From: Cladorhizidae sp. MBARI D1340-BT2
Taxonomy: Eukaryota > Porifera > Demospongiae > Poecilosclerida > Cladorhizidae
Assembly (NCBI GenBank): GCA_028752905.1
Contig: JAQNBH010000004.1
Span: 34,567,392 to 34,631,391 of the forward strand
Reading direction: 5' to 3'
DNA length: 64,000 bases
Position 1 is the first letter of the stretch. The number at the start of each line of letters is the position of its first letter. The position numbers were made by a program, and so were the translations under genes. Below are positions 1-13,473 of this stretch, one piece after another. The notes below the pieces were generated by a model that searched no databases, was not told the origin of the DNA, and saw only the letters and a list, made by a program, of their open reading frames with translations.

Positions 1-460
1 AAGAATTTTAGGTATGGCAAAGCATTAGAGAAGCATTATAGGTAGCATTTGGTAACATTTTTAGAATTTTAGGTGATTTATTTTTTAGGTGATTTATATC
101 CTGTGAGATAGTAAACAGCCTACAACCTACAGCTATCAGGTAAAGTAGTTTCCATGTAAATTGGACCCTGTAAAGATGTAGGGTGTAGATTAGACCACTT
201 ATTCCTAGCTTTTTTATTAGCACATCATTATTATTATCCTAACTAGCCACCCCAAAGTACAGCTGTCAAAACTGGTATGCCCATGGCCACAGCATAACTA
301 CTTAAAAATTTGTAATGTCAACAGGAAATTTCATTAGTGTGTCCATAGGTTGTAAACTACTAAAAGGTATGTCACAGTAATCAAGGCAACTGTCAGTCAC
401 CTGACTCACCTTTCACCTTTGCTTTGAGCACATGATTGGCAATAGCTAGCTAGTAAAGGA

Positions 461-1800
461 ATGGCTACAGAAACAAATAGCTGTAGTATTTCTTCTGGCA
501 CAGACAGTGGTCAAGAAATGGAGGCTCGAGCTACTGGGCCTAGCACAGCTACTGGGCTGAGAACTGCCACTAGGCCTGATAAGAAAGTAGCTAATCCGGA
601 CAAGCTTATGAGTCCTGCTCCATCTGACCTCACAAGAAAGCGGAAACTAAAATGTGATCCTCCAAAAGGGTTTAAACGAGGTAAAGGTGTTGTTGGTGCT
701 GAATCAGTTATGGTTTCGATCTCTACAAGGATAAGAGAATTCCCCAATGAAAATCCAACTGTTATTATGGGCAAGTTGTTTTGCAATGCCAGCAGAGAGA
801 ATGTATCGAGTGTGTTAACTCAGCACATCAAGTCAGCTAAACATGCCAATGGAAAAGAGCGTTTAGCAACAAAGGAATTGAGGGAGAGGAACATGTGATA
901 TATTAAATAAATATGACGAGGAAAAACAACCTATTGGAGAAGGCCTTTCAGATGCAGTTCGTGTCCATGGAGTAAAAGTAGTCACAGCATTTTTAAAGGC
1001 TGGGGTACCGCTTGCTAAGATTGATTTTTTCCGGGATTTATTTGAGGAAAGTGCTTTCCAACAGCACCGTTTGTATCAACTGATTCCTTTTATTCAGCAT
1101 AACAGTGAGAAAGCATAAAGAAGGAAATTGATGGTAAAGAAGTGTCTGTAATTTTTGACGGAACAACCCATGTTGGCGAAGCAATGGTCGTACTACTGCG
1201 CGTTGTTGATGAACAGTGGAACATACAGCAGCGTGTTGTTCGGCTAATGATGTTAGCTAAGAGCCTTACAGGTGAAGAACTTGCACGTCAATTGATCATT
1301 TGCCTTTCTACTGAGCTAGGTATTGCCTCCAACCTGTTATATAGTAGCTGCTATGCGGGATCGTGTGCATCAGTGAACAATGTAGCAATACGCACATTGA
1401 GTATTGTCTTCCCACACATTTTAGATGTAGGGTGCTTTTCTCACACCTTGGATCACGTGGGGGAGAGAATCAAGACACCTGTGCTTGATGAATTTATGAA
1501 GGGTTGGGTTGGGATTTTTTCAAGAAGTCCAAAGACGAAATTAGCCTGTTTAGCAGGTTTACCAGTACAAACATATTCAGCCACTCGTTGGTGGTCCAAG
1601 TGTGAAGTAATGAACCCTTGCTTAAAGCATTTGGTGAAGTTTGTTCATTTCTTCAAAATGTTGATCTTCCACTCTCAAAGTTGAGGCTTCAGGAGATTCT
1701 TGATTACCCTCCTAAGAATCGTAAGTTACAGATGGAACTTGCAATGACAATTGATGCTGGTGAACCTTTTGTTAAAGCGACATATCGCCTGGAAGTATAT
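461..1800 (+). pseudogene. hAT-family transposase pseudogene (copy downstream of LSS)
   Basis: The N-terminal piece (461 to about 890) ends in a CxxC-less BED/CGGBP1-like region (KLFCNAS..HIKSAKH). The next piece, in another frame (about 894-1115), reads AVRVHGVKVVTAFLKAGVPL. From about 1112 the frame changes again to EVSVIFDGTTHVGEA and WNIQQRVVRLMMLAKS, then DVGCFSHTLDHVG and SATRWW up to 1684. A further shift near 1620-1640 continues with DAGEPFVKATYRLE until about 1800, where similarity stops abruptly. I recognise the order of hAT transposase motifs (FDGTT, CFSHTLD, TRWWS). The C-terminal dimerisation region is missing. At least three frameshifts make it a dead copy. I did not find its terminal repeats. 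Confidence 0.8.
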
Positions 1801-1824
1801 ACAGTATACCAATTTCTCTCTGGC

Positions 1825-2259
1825 TCATCTGCGGACTGTAATCAATCCTGCCCTTGATTCAGTATCAACAGATACAAGTAACTGAGCACTATCATCATCA
1901 AACTCTTCTTCCACCTCATCCTCCTCGATCCTGGCGCCGTCTTGGCATTCGTTCTCACTTTTGCTGTCAAAGCCTGGTCGCTCCAACTGATCTCCAGAGG
2001 CTGTAGAAATACTATGTCGAGCTTCGGAAACCGTTATGCTTCTCTCACTCACTGTTGAAGGGCCAGGATCTGTAGCGAGTAGTTCTTCCGTTCCATCACT
2101 TTCTTCCATCCTGCCAGACTGCCGCATCTTTTCATGCATCCTTCGCGCTCGCTCTCGGAACATTTGCCTCTTGCTTTTAGCTCTTCTCCATTCTGCCATA
2201 CCTGAACTAACCTGATAGAAGATGTATCTCAGGCCGACTAAAATTTGTGAGTCGCCCAA
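1825..2259 (-). CDS. Unidentified open frame, basic N-terminus and acidic tail
   Basis: From the first internal Met (2199) this reads MAEWRRAKSKRQ, with a strongly basic first 35 residues. A Ser/Glu-rich middle and an acidic stretch (EEDEVEEEFDDD) follow. It ends just beside the point where hAT similarity stops (about 1800). It could be a first exon of a transposon or gene, or chance. I do not recognise the family. Confidence 0.25.
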   Translation of the reverse strand: MGDSQILVGLRYIFYQVSSGMAEWRRAKSKRQMFRERARRMHEKMRQSGRMEESDGTEELLATDPGPSTVSERSITVSEARHSISTASGDQLERPGFDSKSENECQDGARIEEDEVEEEFDDDSAQLLVSVDTESRAGLITVRR

Positions 2260-2595
2260 TTTTTGCCGGTTGTGCTCATTTAACGCTTACGTATTGGTGT
2301 TACTATAGTAACAGGAGGTTAACAAGCATTCTCTATGCTGCAGATCAGGACAAACAAGTATATAAATTAGGACATTCACACTATGCAAGTAAAACCACTG
2401 TCAAATGAGTACTTTATTAAATATAATTTTTCCAAATTATGGATTTTTGTCAAGCACTATATATATATACAGAGGACAAGAGGATGGGTTGTTCAGAGGT
2501 TCCACTGTGTAGGAATACACGGAAAAACAATTATATATATTTATACATATATAAAATTATAGTAGCTACTGTTGTCTCAAGTATATCGATCAATG
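2260..2595. other. LSS 3' flank, no recognised gene
   Basis: This is AT-rich sequence downstream of the LSS poly(A) signal with short TA runs. Nothing else was recognised. Confidence 0.5.
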
Positions 2596-2601
2596 TTTAT
2601 T
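2596..2601 (-). terminator. Candidate LSS poly(A) signal AATAAA
   Basis: TTTATT on the plus strand reads AATAAA on the LSS sense strand, about 51 nt past the stop codon. Another copy is at about 2413-2418. The nearer one is the likely signal; no transcript evidence is available. Confidence 0.5.
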
Positions 2602-2651
2602 ATACAAACACATCGAGTAATAATATAATAATAATAAAGACAATAAGGAAG

Positions 2652-2786
2652 TCATTGCTGTATTTCTCCGATATCGTAATTGGGATAGAGTTTGGAGAAG
2701 TGTCCGAGCGTCCATATTGGGAAAATGTTGCGGTAGTTGCTGTAAGTGATGGCGCAGGTCTTATTAAACACTCCCTTCACACCTTC
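2652..2786 (-). CDS. LSS: LSS terminal exon (residues 353-396 and stop)
   Basis: The exon encodes [20 protein letters not shown] then [15 protein letters not shown], the conserved C-terminus of LSS. It ends GEIQQ and TGA at 2654-2652. The acceptor is ttctgtag. Confidence 0.97.
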   Translation of the reverse strand, partial: EGVKGVFNKTCAITYSNYRNIFPIWTLGHFSKLYPNYDIGEIQQ

Positions 2787-5700
2787 CTACAGAATCAAAT
2801 TATACAGCAACAACAACGGAGTCACAATGCACAGGAGTATGTATGGTAAAGGGTAAATGTTTCTTGATCTTTAAGAAGTGAGTGGCATGATGATAAGTGA
2901 GAAACAAATGTTTGTTCGCCTAAATCGTGAAAAAAGAGGAGAAAAGTTTTACGTGATCTGCACCCAATCGGGAGTGGGTTGTGTTGCGCACATATTGATT
3001 ATTCTGTATGATCAGGCCCTCCTACAGGTAACAGCAGTTGGGGAGGATTTGGTGCTTGATATATATATAGAGAGAAAACAATGGTAGAAGCAGGTCCCCA
3101 GTTGCACTGATAATAAACCACCTATTTATATAGGCCTCACTTCTTAGACTCTCAGTCTCTCTCTCCATTTCCAGTTTGCTAATGCCAAACCCCAGATGAT
3201 TTATCAGCTGACAAACCTTTGGGATCAGGAAGTCCAACCCTAGAGCGATCCATCTTTTTCAAGAACAATTCAAAAGGTTTTTTACTTGCAGTAACTGTTG
3301 CTAGAATTGAATTACCAGTAAAATGACAGGAGAGACAGAGTTTGAAGTGAAGACTGCCATTGATTGTGAAGCTTGTAGTATATATATATATATATTATAT
3401 AAATCTGCTGTAAAATAGAATAATGAAGTAATTAAATTTTGTACACATGACAACAGACATTTATAGGTGAGTGAAATGACCCATCCAGGCCCGTACCCAG
3501 GGGTGTTTCCTGTTGCCCAGAAACACACCCACCCACCTCCCCTTCATATAGGAGCTACCGTAAATTCTGGATTTATAGCACCTCTCTAACTTAAGCGCCA
3601 TTTCAACCATATTGTAATTTTTGGAGTCTTAATTGTTTCGCTGAGTTGGGTTTTATTTATTATTTTCGGGTGCTACCTCCGCTACCATGGGACAAGAGAG
3701 AATGACAGGTCTAGCACACATGCACATTAAGTGTGGGATGGAACTGAACTTGGATGACAAAATTAACATTTTTGCTGGACAGCATCAGCGTAGAACAGAC
3801 ATATTAGCTGAATAATTTATGCATGCTATTTTTATGTTAAGCTTCCTTGTCCCACCCCCTTAGACCTATATATTTGATCTTACTTCAATTTGAAAATCCA
3901 TTAATATTACATTTGCGAGGAACTATGCATTTAGCAGGGAAAAGTCTGCAATCTGAGACTAGGAAACCCCCCTTCCAAATCCTGGGTATGGGCCAGCCAT
4001 CCCAGGAAGGTTGGAGGGGAAAGTCTATGTTGCCTTACATCACCACATCTCTGATATACGTGGTTATAATATATCTAGTAGGGAGTCGGGTAGCATTCCC
4101 TACATTGCATTGACCCTTGATTAAAATGGTAACCACCTCCTCCAAAAATCAAAGCTCGTATCTCCTCTAAAATTCCCATCCATCGGCAGATTCTTAGCTG
4201 TGGTCCAGCCACCAAAGAATCCAATGATGGAAAGCGTGCAAAACCTTGACATCCATCTTTAAGGATCTGCATTTGCGTCCTTCTCTCTCTGTTTTCCCTA
4301 TTGCTATAACATGCATACAATAAGACTGTTCATTGACATTCTTAAGGGGGTGCTAGGGGTACTTAAAAAAAGAAGTTAACCTCAAATACAACTGATCATA
4401 ACTTTTTTGTTTCTACTCCTATGAACATAATTTTGCTATCAAAAGATAGCCCACTTGTCATGCTTCAAATGATATGCATATCATATACTTTCTTTTTGTC
4501 CTCCTTCAAGGTAACTCAAAGAAGCAAGCACCATTGAAGAAGATGCCGCCCACTCCCCACCCTTACTAGTATTTTGTATTGGCTTGTAATTGCTTCAGTG
4601 GCTAGAGCATGCATAGTGCTACAAATTGAATGGTTTAGAATATATTTTTTTTAAATCCACTAGTAATGGCGAGTACAAATGTAAAATTTTACCTTAGATC
4701 ATCATTAGATCATCAATAACTTCACAAAAGAGGCAATGAATTTCAATTTGTAGAGTAAAGACAGAGCTACAAAATGGTATAAAATGTTAGACAATAAATT
4801 TTTTATTCGAATGAGTTATTGTGGGTGGGAGGCAAGGAGTCAACATTTTTGACCAAAAAAAGTTATGGCAATGTAAACATTGAAGTTTGGGTTTGCACTG
4901 ACAGGGGAGTGACAGGGGAGACAGCTGCATTCTCCCCCCCCCCCCCCTTTTTAACTTGTGTTTACAACTTTAGAGCTCCGTAGATTCTGCAAACTTCATT
5001 GTATGGACTTGATATATAGCTCAAAAGATAGGTCTCTCTGTGTGCTCTCTTTTGATACTAAAATATGTTTCATAGGATAACTATAGGCAAGTTACTAGAG
5101 CCTAAAGAGGAGGGACCTCAAAAACCTGCATCCCAAAGTCCCCATCCAGAATAACTCCAGATTGCTAAGTGCAAAATTGCTGGGTGGAAAATTGAAGGTG
5201 TTGCTTTTACAACGCCTTCAATTTTCTACCCGTGGGCTTGACCAGGTAATAAATTTTTAACGCCTAATCAAAAAGGTGATTGCATAGAGGCGGGCTTCCT
5301 CTAGCCACTCGTACCATTTTTATTTTTTTGGCACTTAGCAATCTGGAGTTATCTTGGCAGAGGTTGAGGCGATTCAGGCTTTTGAGGTCGCTCCGCTTTA
5401 GAGTCTAGTAACTTGCCTATATATAGTTATACCTATGAAACATATTTTAGTATCAAAAGAGAGCACACAGAGAGACCTATCTTTTAAGCTATATATCAAG
5501 TCCATACCATGAAGTTTACAGAATCTATGGAGCTCTAAAGTGGTAACCATAAGAAAAAAAGAAAAAAGGGGGGAAATGCCATTGTCCCCCCTGAATTCAG
5601 GTAGGCTTCTTGATCGCCTTCCTGGGTGGATGGTGTGTGCAAAAGCCACTGTAAGTCCAGAATAGAGCATCCAAATCTTCTGTAACTTGGAATCCACCTT

Positions 5701-8700
5701 TCCAGTATGTTGAAGCATAGTTGGGTGAGATAAAAAAATAGTAATAAATTAAAAAAATTAAATTTAAATCCGACCCCTAGCACCCCCTTAAGAGAACTCC
5801 AAACACACCAAAGCCGTGCAGCAACTAATCTGTCGTTCGATTGCAGTCAAGAGGCACGAGTAAGGCTTTTCATCGATGACACAATCAAGCTAGGTCATGT
5901 GCGGTTTTTGTCATGACTTGAGTTATGCTATGAGCAAGCCCTCCAAAGTATAGCTGATAATGGATCATGCAGTCTCCTTCAGAGCTTTACTTGAGTTTGT
6001 GGAAGTCCACCTGCTGACAAAAGCAAGGCACACACACACACTACGTTTACCAGGAACCACTCTGAATCTCTTCGCTTTTGAGAAAGACGATACTCCTAGA
6101 TGGACTTATCTGCTGGGAGTAAAGTAGCGAAGTATAGCTCTTATTTATTTACGTGTACCTCAATTGACTGTTACCAAGTCCTGGAAGGAGGCTGTAGCTG
6201 ACCCTACATGGTGCAGTCAACAATACCAATAAGACATGGCACGTGCTGATAGGTGTAGTGGACAACATGGTCTACATGGGTGCAGTCAACAATAGCAACA
6301 AGACATGGCACGTGCTGATAGGTGTAGTGGACAGCATGGTCTACATGGGTGCAGTCAACAATAGCAACAAGACATGGCATGTGCTGATAGGTGTAGTGGA
6401 CAACATGGTCTACATGGGTGCAGGTAACAATAGCAACAAGACATGGCACGTGCTGATAGGTGTAGTTGGACAACATGGTCTACATGGGTGCAGTCAACAA
6501 TAGCAACAAGACATGGCACGTGCTGATAGGTGTAGTGGACAGCATGGTCTAAATGGGATCAGGTAACAATAGCAACAAGACATGGCACGTGCTGATAGGT
6601 GTAGTGGACAACATGGTCTACATGGGTGCAGGTAACAATAGCAACAAGACATGGCACGTGCTGATAGGTGTAGTGGACAGCATGGTCTACATGGGTGCAG
6701 TCAACAATAGCAACAAGCAATGGCACGTGCTGATAGGTGTAGTGGACAGCATGGTCTACATGTGGCAGTCAACACTAGCAACAAGACATGGCACGTGCTG
6801 ATAGGTGTAGTGGACAACATGGTCTACATGGGTGCAGTCAACAATAGCAACAAGACATGGCACGTGCTGATAGGTGTAGTGGACAGCATGGTCTACATGG
6901 GTGCAGGTAACAATAGCAACAAGACATGGCACGTGCTGATAGGTGTAGTGGACAACATGGTCTACATGGGTGCAGTCAACAATAGCAACAAGACATGGCA
7001 TGTGCTGATAGGTGTAGTGGACAGCATGGGTGCAGTCAACAATAGCAACAAGACATGGCACGTGCTGATAGGTGTAGTGGACAACATGGTCTACATGGGT
7101 GCAGTCAACAATAGCAACAAGACATGGCACGTGCTGATAGGTGTAGTGGACAGCATGGTCTACATGTGGCAGTCAACAATAGCAACAAGACATGGCACGT
7201 GCTGATAGGTGTAGTGGACAGCATGGTCTACATGGGTGCAGGTAACAATAGCAACAAGAAATGGCACGTGCTGATAGGTGTAGTGGACAGCATGGTCTAC
7301 ATGGGTGCAGGTAACAATAGCAACAAGCAATGGCACGTGCTGATAGGTGTAGTGGACAGCATGGTCTACATGTGGCAGTCAACACTAGCAACAAGACATG
7401 GCATGTGCTGATAGGTGTAGTGGACAGCATGGTCTACATGGGTGCAGTCAACAATAGCAACAAGACATGGCACGTGCTGATAGGTGTAGTGGACAGCATG
7501 GTCTACATGGGTGCAGTCAACAATAGCAACAAGACATGGCACGTGCTGATAGGTGTAGTTGGACAGCATGGTCTACATGGGTGCAGTCAACAATAGCAAC
7601 AAGACATGGCACGTGCTGATAGGTGTAGTGGACAGCATGGTCTACATGTGTGCAGGTAACAATAGCAACAAGACATGGCACGTGCTGATAGGAGTAGTGG
7701 ACAGCATGGTCTACATGGGTGCAGTCAACAATAGCAACAAGACATGGCACGTGCTGATAGGTGTAGTTGGACAGCATGGTCTACATGGGTGCAGTCAACA
7801 ATAGCAACAAGACATAGCATGTGCTGATAGGTATAGTGGACAGCATGGTCTACATGGGTGCAGGTAACAATAGCAACAAGACATGGCATGTGCTGATAGG
7901 TGTAGTGGACAGCATGGTCTACATGGGTGCAGGTAACAATAGCAACAAGACATGGCATGTGCTGATAGGTGTAGTGGACAGCATGGTCTACATGGGTGCA
8001 GGTAACAATAGCAACAAGACATGGCACGTGCTGATAGGTGTAGTGGACAACATGGTCTACATGGGTGCAGTCAACAATAGCAACAAGACATGGCACGTGC
8101 TGATCAAATGAGAAAAGTGTTTAAGGGCTTAAGGACAAACATAAAAAGAGAAAAAGAAAGAGAAAAAAGGGCCAGAATTTATAAGTCATAACTTTTTTTA
8201 AAACTTTTTTAAAATTAATTTTAGTACCAGAAGATAATTTGCTTCAAGAGCTTTCCAAGTAGGCTTGTAAGTCTTTACAGCGTCAGCAAGTTGACTCTCT
8301 TAAAAACTGTGCCCTGATCACCATTTCCCACTCACAGTGTGTGTAACATAACCACACTGCCATGTTATGAGCGCAAAGTTGTTTTGGTTTGTTTGTACCA
8401 GTCAAAAGTTAGAGATCAATGCTCGTCAGTTTCTTGCTTTCCAGTAAAAAAGATCTTTATTGGCTCCCCCATTTCCCTTCTACATATATACAGTAGTTAT
8501 CTGAAGAAGGGGAAAAGTTTGTGCTCATTAATACGGTTGTGCTTCAAATGGGAAGTGGCTATAAGCATTCCGTGATTTTAGAGAATTTTTAAGGTGATCA
8601 GCTTGTCACCACCATAATTATACAGACTTATATACTAGCCTTCATAAAGTGTATCATTGGAAAGCTCTGGAAACAAGCTATCTTATGCTACCAAAATTAG

Positions 8701-11700
8701 CTGGGGAAGGAAAAAAGGGAGAAAACGTTATGAGGAAAGATTTTTACACCCCCCCCCACCCCTCCCTAAAAGTTCTGGAGATCCTGAAGCTCATACATAT
8801 GTACATACTATACCACTAGGTGTACTCCTCCACCAACTGTAGAAGCAATAAAACAAACAAATAGTGTACACACATTTAATTTTAGTAAACTGTTATTTGT
8901 CTTTTTTTTATATAAAATATTTTTGGTGCACCCAGCAGACACCCGCCAATAAAAATACGAAATCTTCACCTGCCTTAAAATAAACGTACGTGAACAAGGA
9001 AATGATCGTCACGGTGGAAAAAAGACCAAAAGAACTGGCTTGTGGATTGGTAGGCCGAGGAAAGAGACATGACTGCACATCCAATAGCTGGCCAGAGTAC
9101 GGATGCTCGAGTTCCAGTTCCATCATCATACACTAGCCACTCTATGCATGTGGATACACGCTTTGCCATGAGAGGATAGAACCTTCATCTTCAAGCTTGG
9201 CGAGGTGGAAACATGAGTTCTTGTCTTACCGTAACTCCTTGAGGAGCCGCTCCCTCAGTGAGGGAGTGTAAAAGAGGGCAGTCAAGTAATTGGCACGTAG
9301 AGGAGAGGTAACTGACTACATATCATCAATAGAGAAGAAGCTAATAATGGAGACCATACTAAATACATAAGGGATCAAGATGCAACATGTCTTCCCCATC
9401 TTCAGGGGAAGCTGCTTTTCTTTTTATCTTAACAACCTGTCGGCCATATTTCATGCATGCATAGTTCTGTTCCACCACCACACAGTGGCTGGTGTATCAG
9501 GAGACGCCAGGCTGTGCCACCATGCATGTGTACATACATGTACGTCTGGTGTATTAGGAGACACAGGCTATGCCACCATGCATGTGTACATACGTCTGGT
9601 GTATCAGGAGACACCAGGCTGTGCCACCATGCATGTGTACATACGTCTGGTGTATCAGGAGACACCAGGCTGTGCCACCATGCATGTGTACATACGTCTG
9701 GTGTATCAGGAGACACCAGGCTGTGCCACCATGCATGTGTACATACGTCTGGTGTATCAGGAGACACCAGGCTGTGCCACCATGCATGTGTACATACGTC
9801 TGGTGTATCAGGAGACGCCAGGCTGTGCCACCATGCATGTGTACATACATCTGGTGTTTCAGGAGACACCAGGCTATGCCACCATGCATGTGTACATACA
9901 TGTACGTCTGGTGTATCAGGAGACACCAGGCTGTGCCACCATGCATGTGTAAATACATGTACATGTACGTCTGGTGTATTAGGAGACACCAGGCTGTGCC
10001 ACCATGCATGTGTACATACGTCTGGTGTGTCAGGAGACACCAGGCTGTGCAACCATGCATGTGTACATACATGTACGTCTGGTGTATCAGGAGACACCAG
10101 GCTGTTCCACCATGCATGTGTACATCTGGTGTTTCAGGAGACACCAGGCTGTGCCACCATGCATGTGTACATACATGTACGTCTGGTGTATCAGGAGACA
10201 CCAGGCTGTGCCACCATGCATGTGTACATCTGGTGTTTCAGGAGACACCAGGCTGTGCCACCATGCATGTGTACATCTGGTGTCTTAGCCTGGTGTCAGG
10301 AGACACCAGGCTAAGTGTACGTCACCTGTACGGAACATACATTGGCAGGGCACTGTGTGGCAGGGTGCTTCAATTTGCCACACAATGCCTTGCATTAGCT
10401 TCAAGTTCAACAAAAGGCAAATTATGGTATTTTGAAAGGTTGAAAACACTACTAAAAACAACAGCATGGCTTTCATGCCATTTACAAATACTGCCCACGC
10501 ACTCCAAAAAGAAAAAGAGCGAGACGTGCATATTTTTTGAGAGGACCAACCTGATGCCAGTCTCCGTTGGAAAGTTGTCTATCCATGATAACCTGCACAG
10601 AGACCAAGCAGGACGGCATACACATTAACAATACAGAATAGAAATGTTTCTATTAGAAAAACACAACTATGTATATTCTGATAAAAGATAAAGGGATTTT
10701 TTTTTTTAACACACAATTGTACTGGACTGAAAGAAGCATCTGTGTAGAGAGTAGTATAAGTTTGTGCTCCCATTGTCCCTAACCGTCCATAAGCAGCAAA
10801 TACGAACAGGAATTATGCATCACCTTTAAAGTCATATATATATCGGTACAACAAACATTGGTGTGTATGATTTAGAATCATCTAACAGGCCGTGCATGGG
10901 TACAGAGATGTTGCTTTCCTTATTTGGGAGATCAATCCAATAGTGTTGTTTGTTATTAAACATGCTTGTCCTTATTTGGTAAGTGTTTATGATGAAACTA
11001 TCACCTGCGAGTTTTTTTCTTCCACAGGACAAATTTGTAGACATCATTGTCCACTCACCAATTCAGCAACACTTCAACCATTCACCACACCCCTCGGCAA
11101 TCCATACCGTGCCTACAAGAAATAGGTGCAGATCGGCCCTGCCTGTATGTACTCTACGCAATCTTTTTTTTACCACAAACAGATTTTCTATCAGCTCATG
11201 GAACAGACTCCCCTTGAATATTCGAGGGGGGGGAGGGGGAATTGTCAACATGCAGAGGGTACCTAATGTATGTATTATTACCTTTATTCCACGAGCAATT
11301 GGAAGAGGATCTGGATATCTGAGAATAATAAATATTTCCACAATTGTTAACATGAGAACAATGACCCAGTGATGTGCCTGCACTATGACCCAGTGATGGC
11401 CTACACTATGACCCAGTGATGTGCCTACACTATGACCCAGTGATGTGCCTACACTATGACCCAGTGATGTGCCTACACTATGACCCAGTGACGTGCCTAC
11501 ACTATGACCCAGTGATGTGCCTACACTATGACCCAGTGATGTGCCTACACTATGACCCAGTGATGTGCCTGCACTATGACCCAGTGATGTGCCTACACTA
11601 TGACCCAGTGATGTGTCTACACTATGACCCAGTGATGTGTCTACACTATGACCCAGTGATGTGCCTACACTATGACCCAGTGATGTGCCTACACTATGAC

Positions 11701-13418
11701 CCAGTGATGTGCCTACACTATGACCCAGTGATGTGCCTACACTATGGCCCAGTGATGTGCCTACACTATGACCCAGTGATGTGCCTGCACTATGACCCAG
11801 TGATGTGTCTGCACTATGACCCAGTGATGTGCCTACACTATGACCCAGTGATGTGCCTACACTATGACCCAGTGATGTGCCTGCACTATGACCCAGTGAT
11901 GTGCCTACACTATGACCCAGTGATGTGCCTACACTATGACCCAGTGACGTGCCTACACTATGACCCAGTGATGTGTCTACACTATGACCCAGTGATGTGC
12001 CCAGTGATGTGCCTACACTATGACCCAGTGATGTGCCTACACTATGACCCAGTGATGTGCCTACACTATGACCCAGTGATGTGCCTACACTATGACCCAG
12101 TGATGTGTCTACACTATGACCCAGTGATGTGCCTACACTATGACCCAGTGATGTGCCTACACTATGACCCAGTGATGTGCCTACACTATGACCCAGTGAT
12201 GTGCCTACACTATGACCCAGTGATGTGTCTGCACTATGACCCAGTGATGTGCCTACACTATGACCCAGTGATGTGTCTGCACTATGACCCAGTGATGTGT
12301 CTACACTATGACCCAGTGATGTGCCTGCACTATGACCCAGTGATGTGCCTACACTATGACCCAGTGATGTGCCTACACTATGACCCAGTGATGTGCCTAC
12401 ACTATGACCCAGTGATGTGCCTACACTATGACCCGTGATGTGCCTACACTATGACCCAGTGATGTGCCTACACTATGACCCAGTGATGTGCCTACACTAT
12501 GACCCAGTGATGTGCCTACACTATGACCCAGTGATGTGCCTACACTATGACCCAGTGATGTGTCTGCACTATGACCCAGTGATGTGCCTACACTATGACC
12601 CAGTGATGTGCCTACACTATGACCCAGTGATGTGCCTACACTATGACCCAGTGATGTGCCTGCACTATGACCCAGTGATGTGCCTACACTATGACCCAGT
12701 GATGTGCCTACACTATGACCCAGTGATGTGCCTACACTATGACCCAGTGATGTGCCTACACTATGGCCCAGTGATGTGCCTACACTATGACCCAGTGATG
12801 TGCCTACTATGACCCAGTGATGTGCCTACACTATGACCCAGTGATGTGCCTACACTATGACCCAGTGATGTGCCTACACTATGGCCCAGTGATGTGCCTA
12901 CACTATGGCCCAGTGATGTGCCTACACTATGACCCAGTGATGTGCCTACACTATGACCCAGTGATGTGCCTACACTATGACCCAGTGATGTGCCTACACT
13001 ATGACCCAGTGATGTGCCTGCACTCTGACCCTGTGATGTGCACATACTTTACATGCTTCTAAATTTGTATCGTCTAATTTTTGAAAATGTAATTTTTTTT
13101 GGCAAACGTATTATCTTGCCATATAAGGAGGTGCTTACACAGAGGGGCCTTAATCTGGATTCTAGGCCATTTCAATTTGCCTCACATTAAAGTGAGTTAA
13201 CTGTGAGTTTGTTAACAGGTTCTTAATTAAGATAGACGCAGTTGACTGATAACTGGATTATGTACCAACTCCCCAGGTTAGAGTCTGGCTAAAGGGCTCG
13301 TGTGGACCCGTCTTATTCAGTCTCACCTTACTGCCATGAGGCCTAGTAGAGCCCAGCAGGTATTGACCACCTGTGACCTCTCCGTCTGTACGTAAATCCT
13401 GTGCTCACAGGACTACAC

Positions 13419-13473
<55 letters not shown>

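Noticed and set aside
2439..2849. Plus-strand open frame of 136 codons
   Set aside because: It is antisense to the LSS terminal exon and its 3' UTR; its N-terminal part is low complexity.
8908..9169. Overlapping minus-strand frames considered as a missing LSS exon
   Set aside because: There is no similarity to any LSS segment, and the 15 exons already join without a gap in this part.
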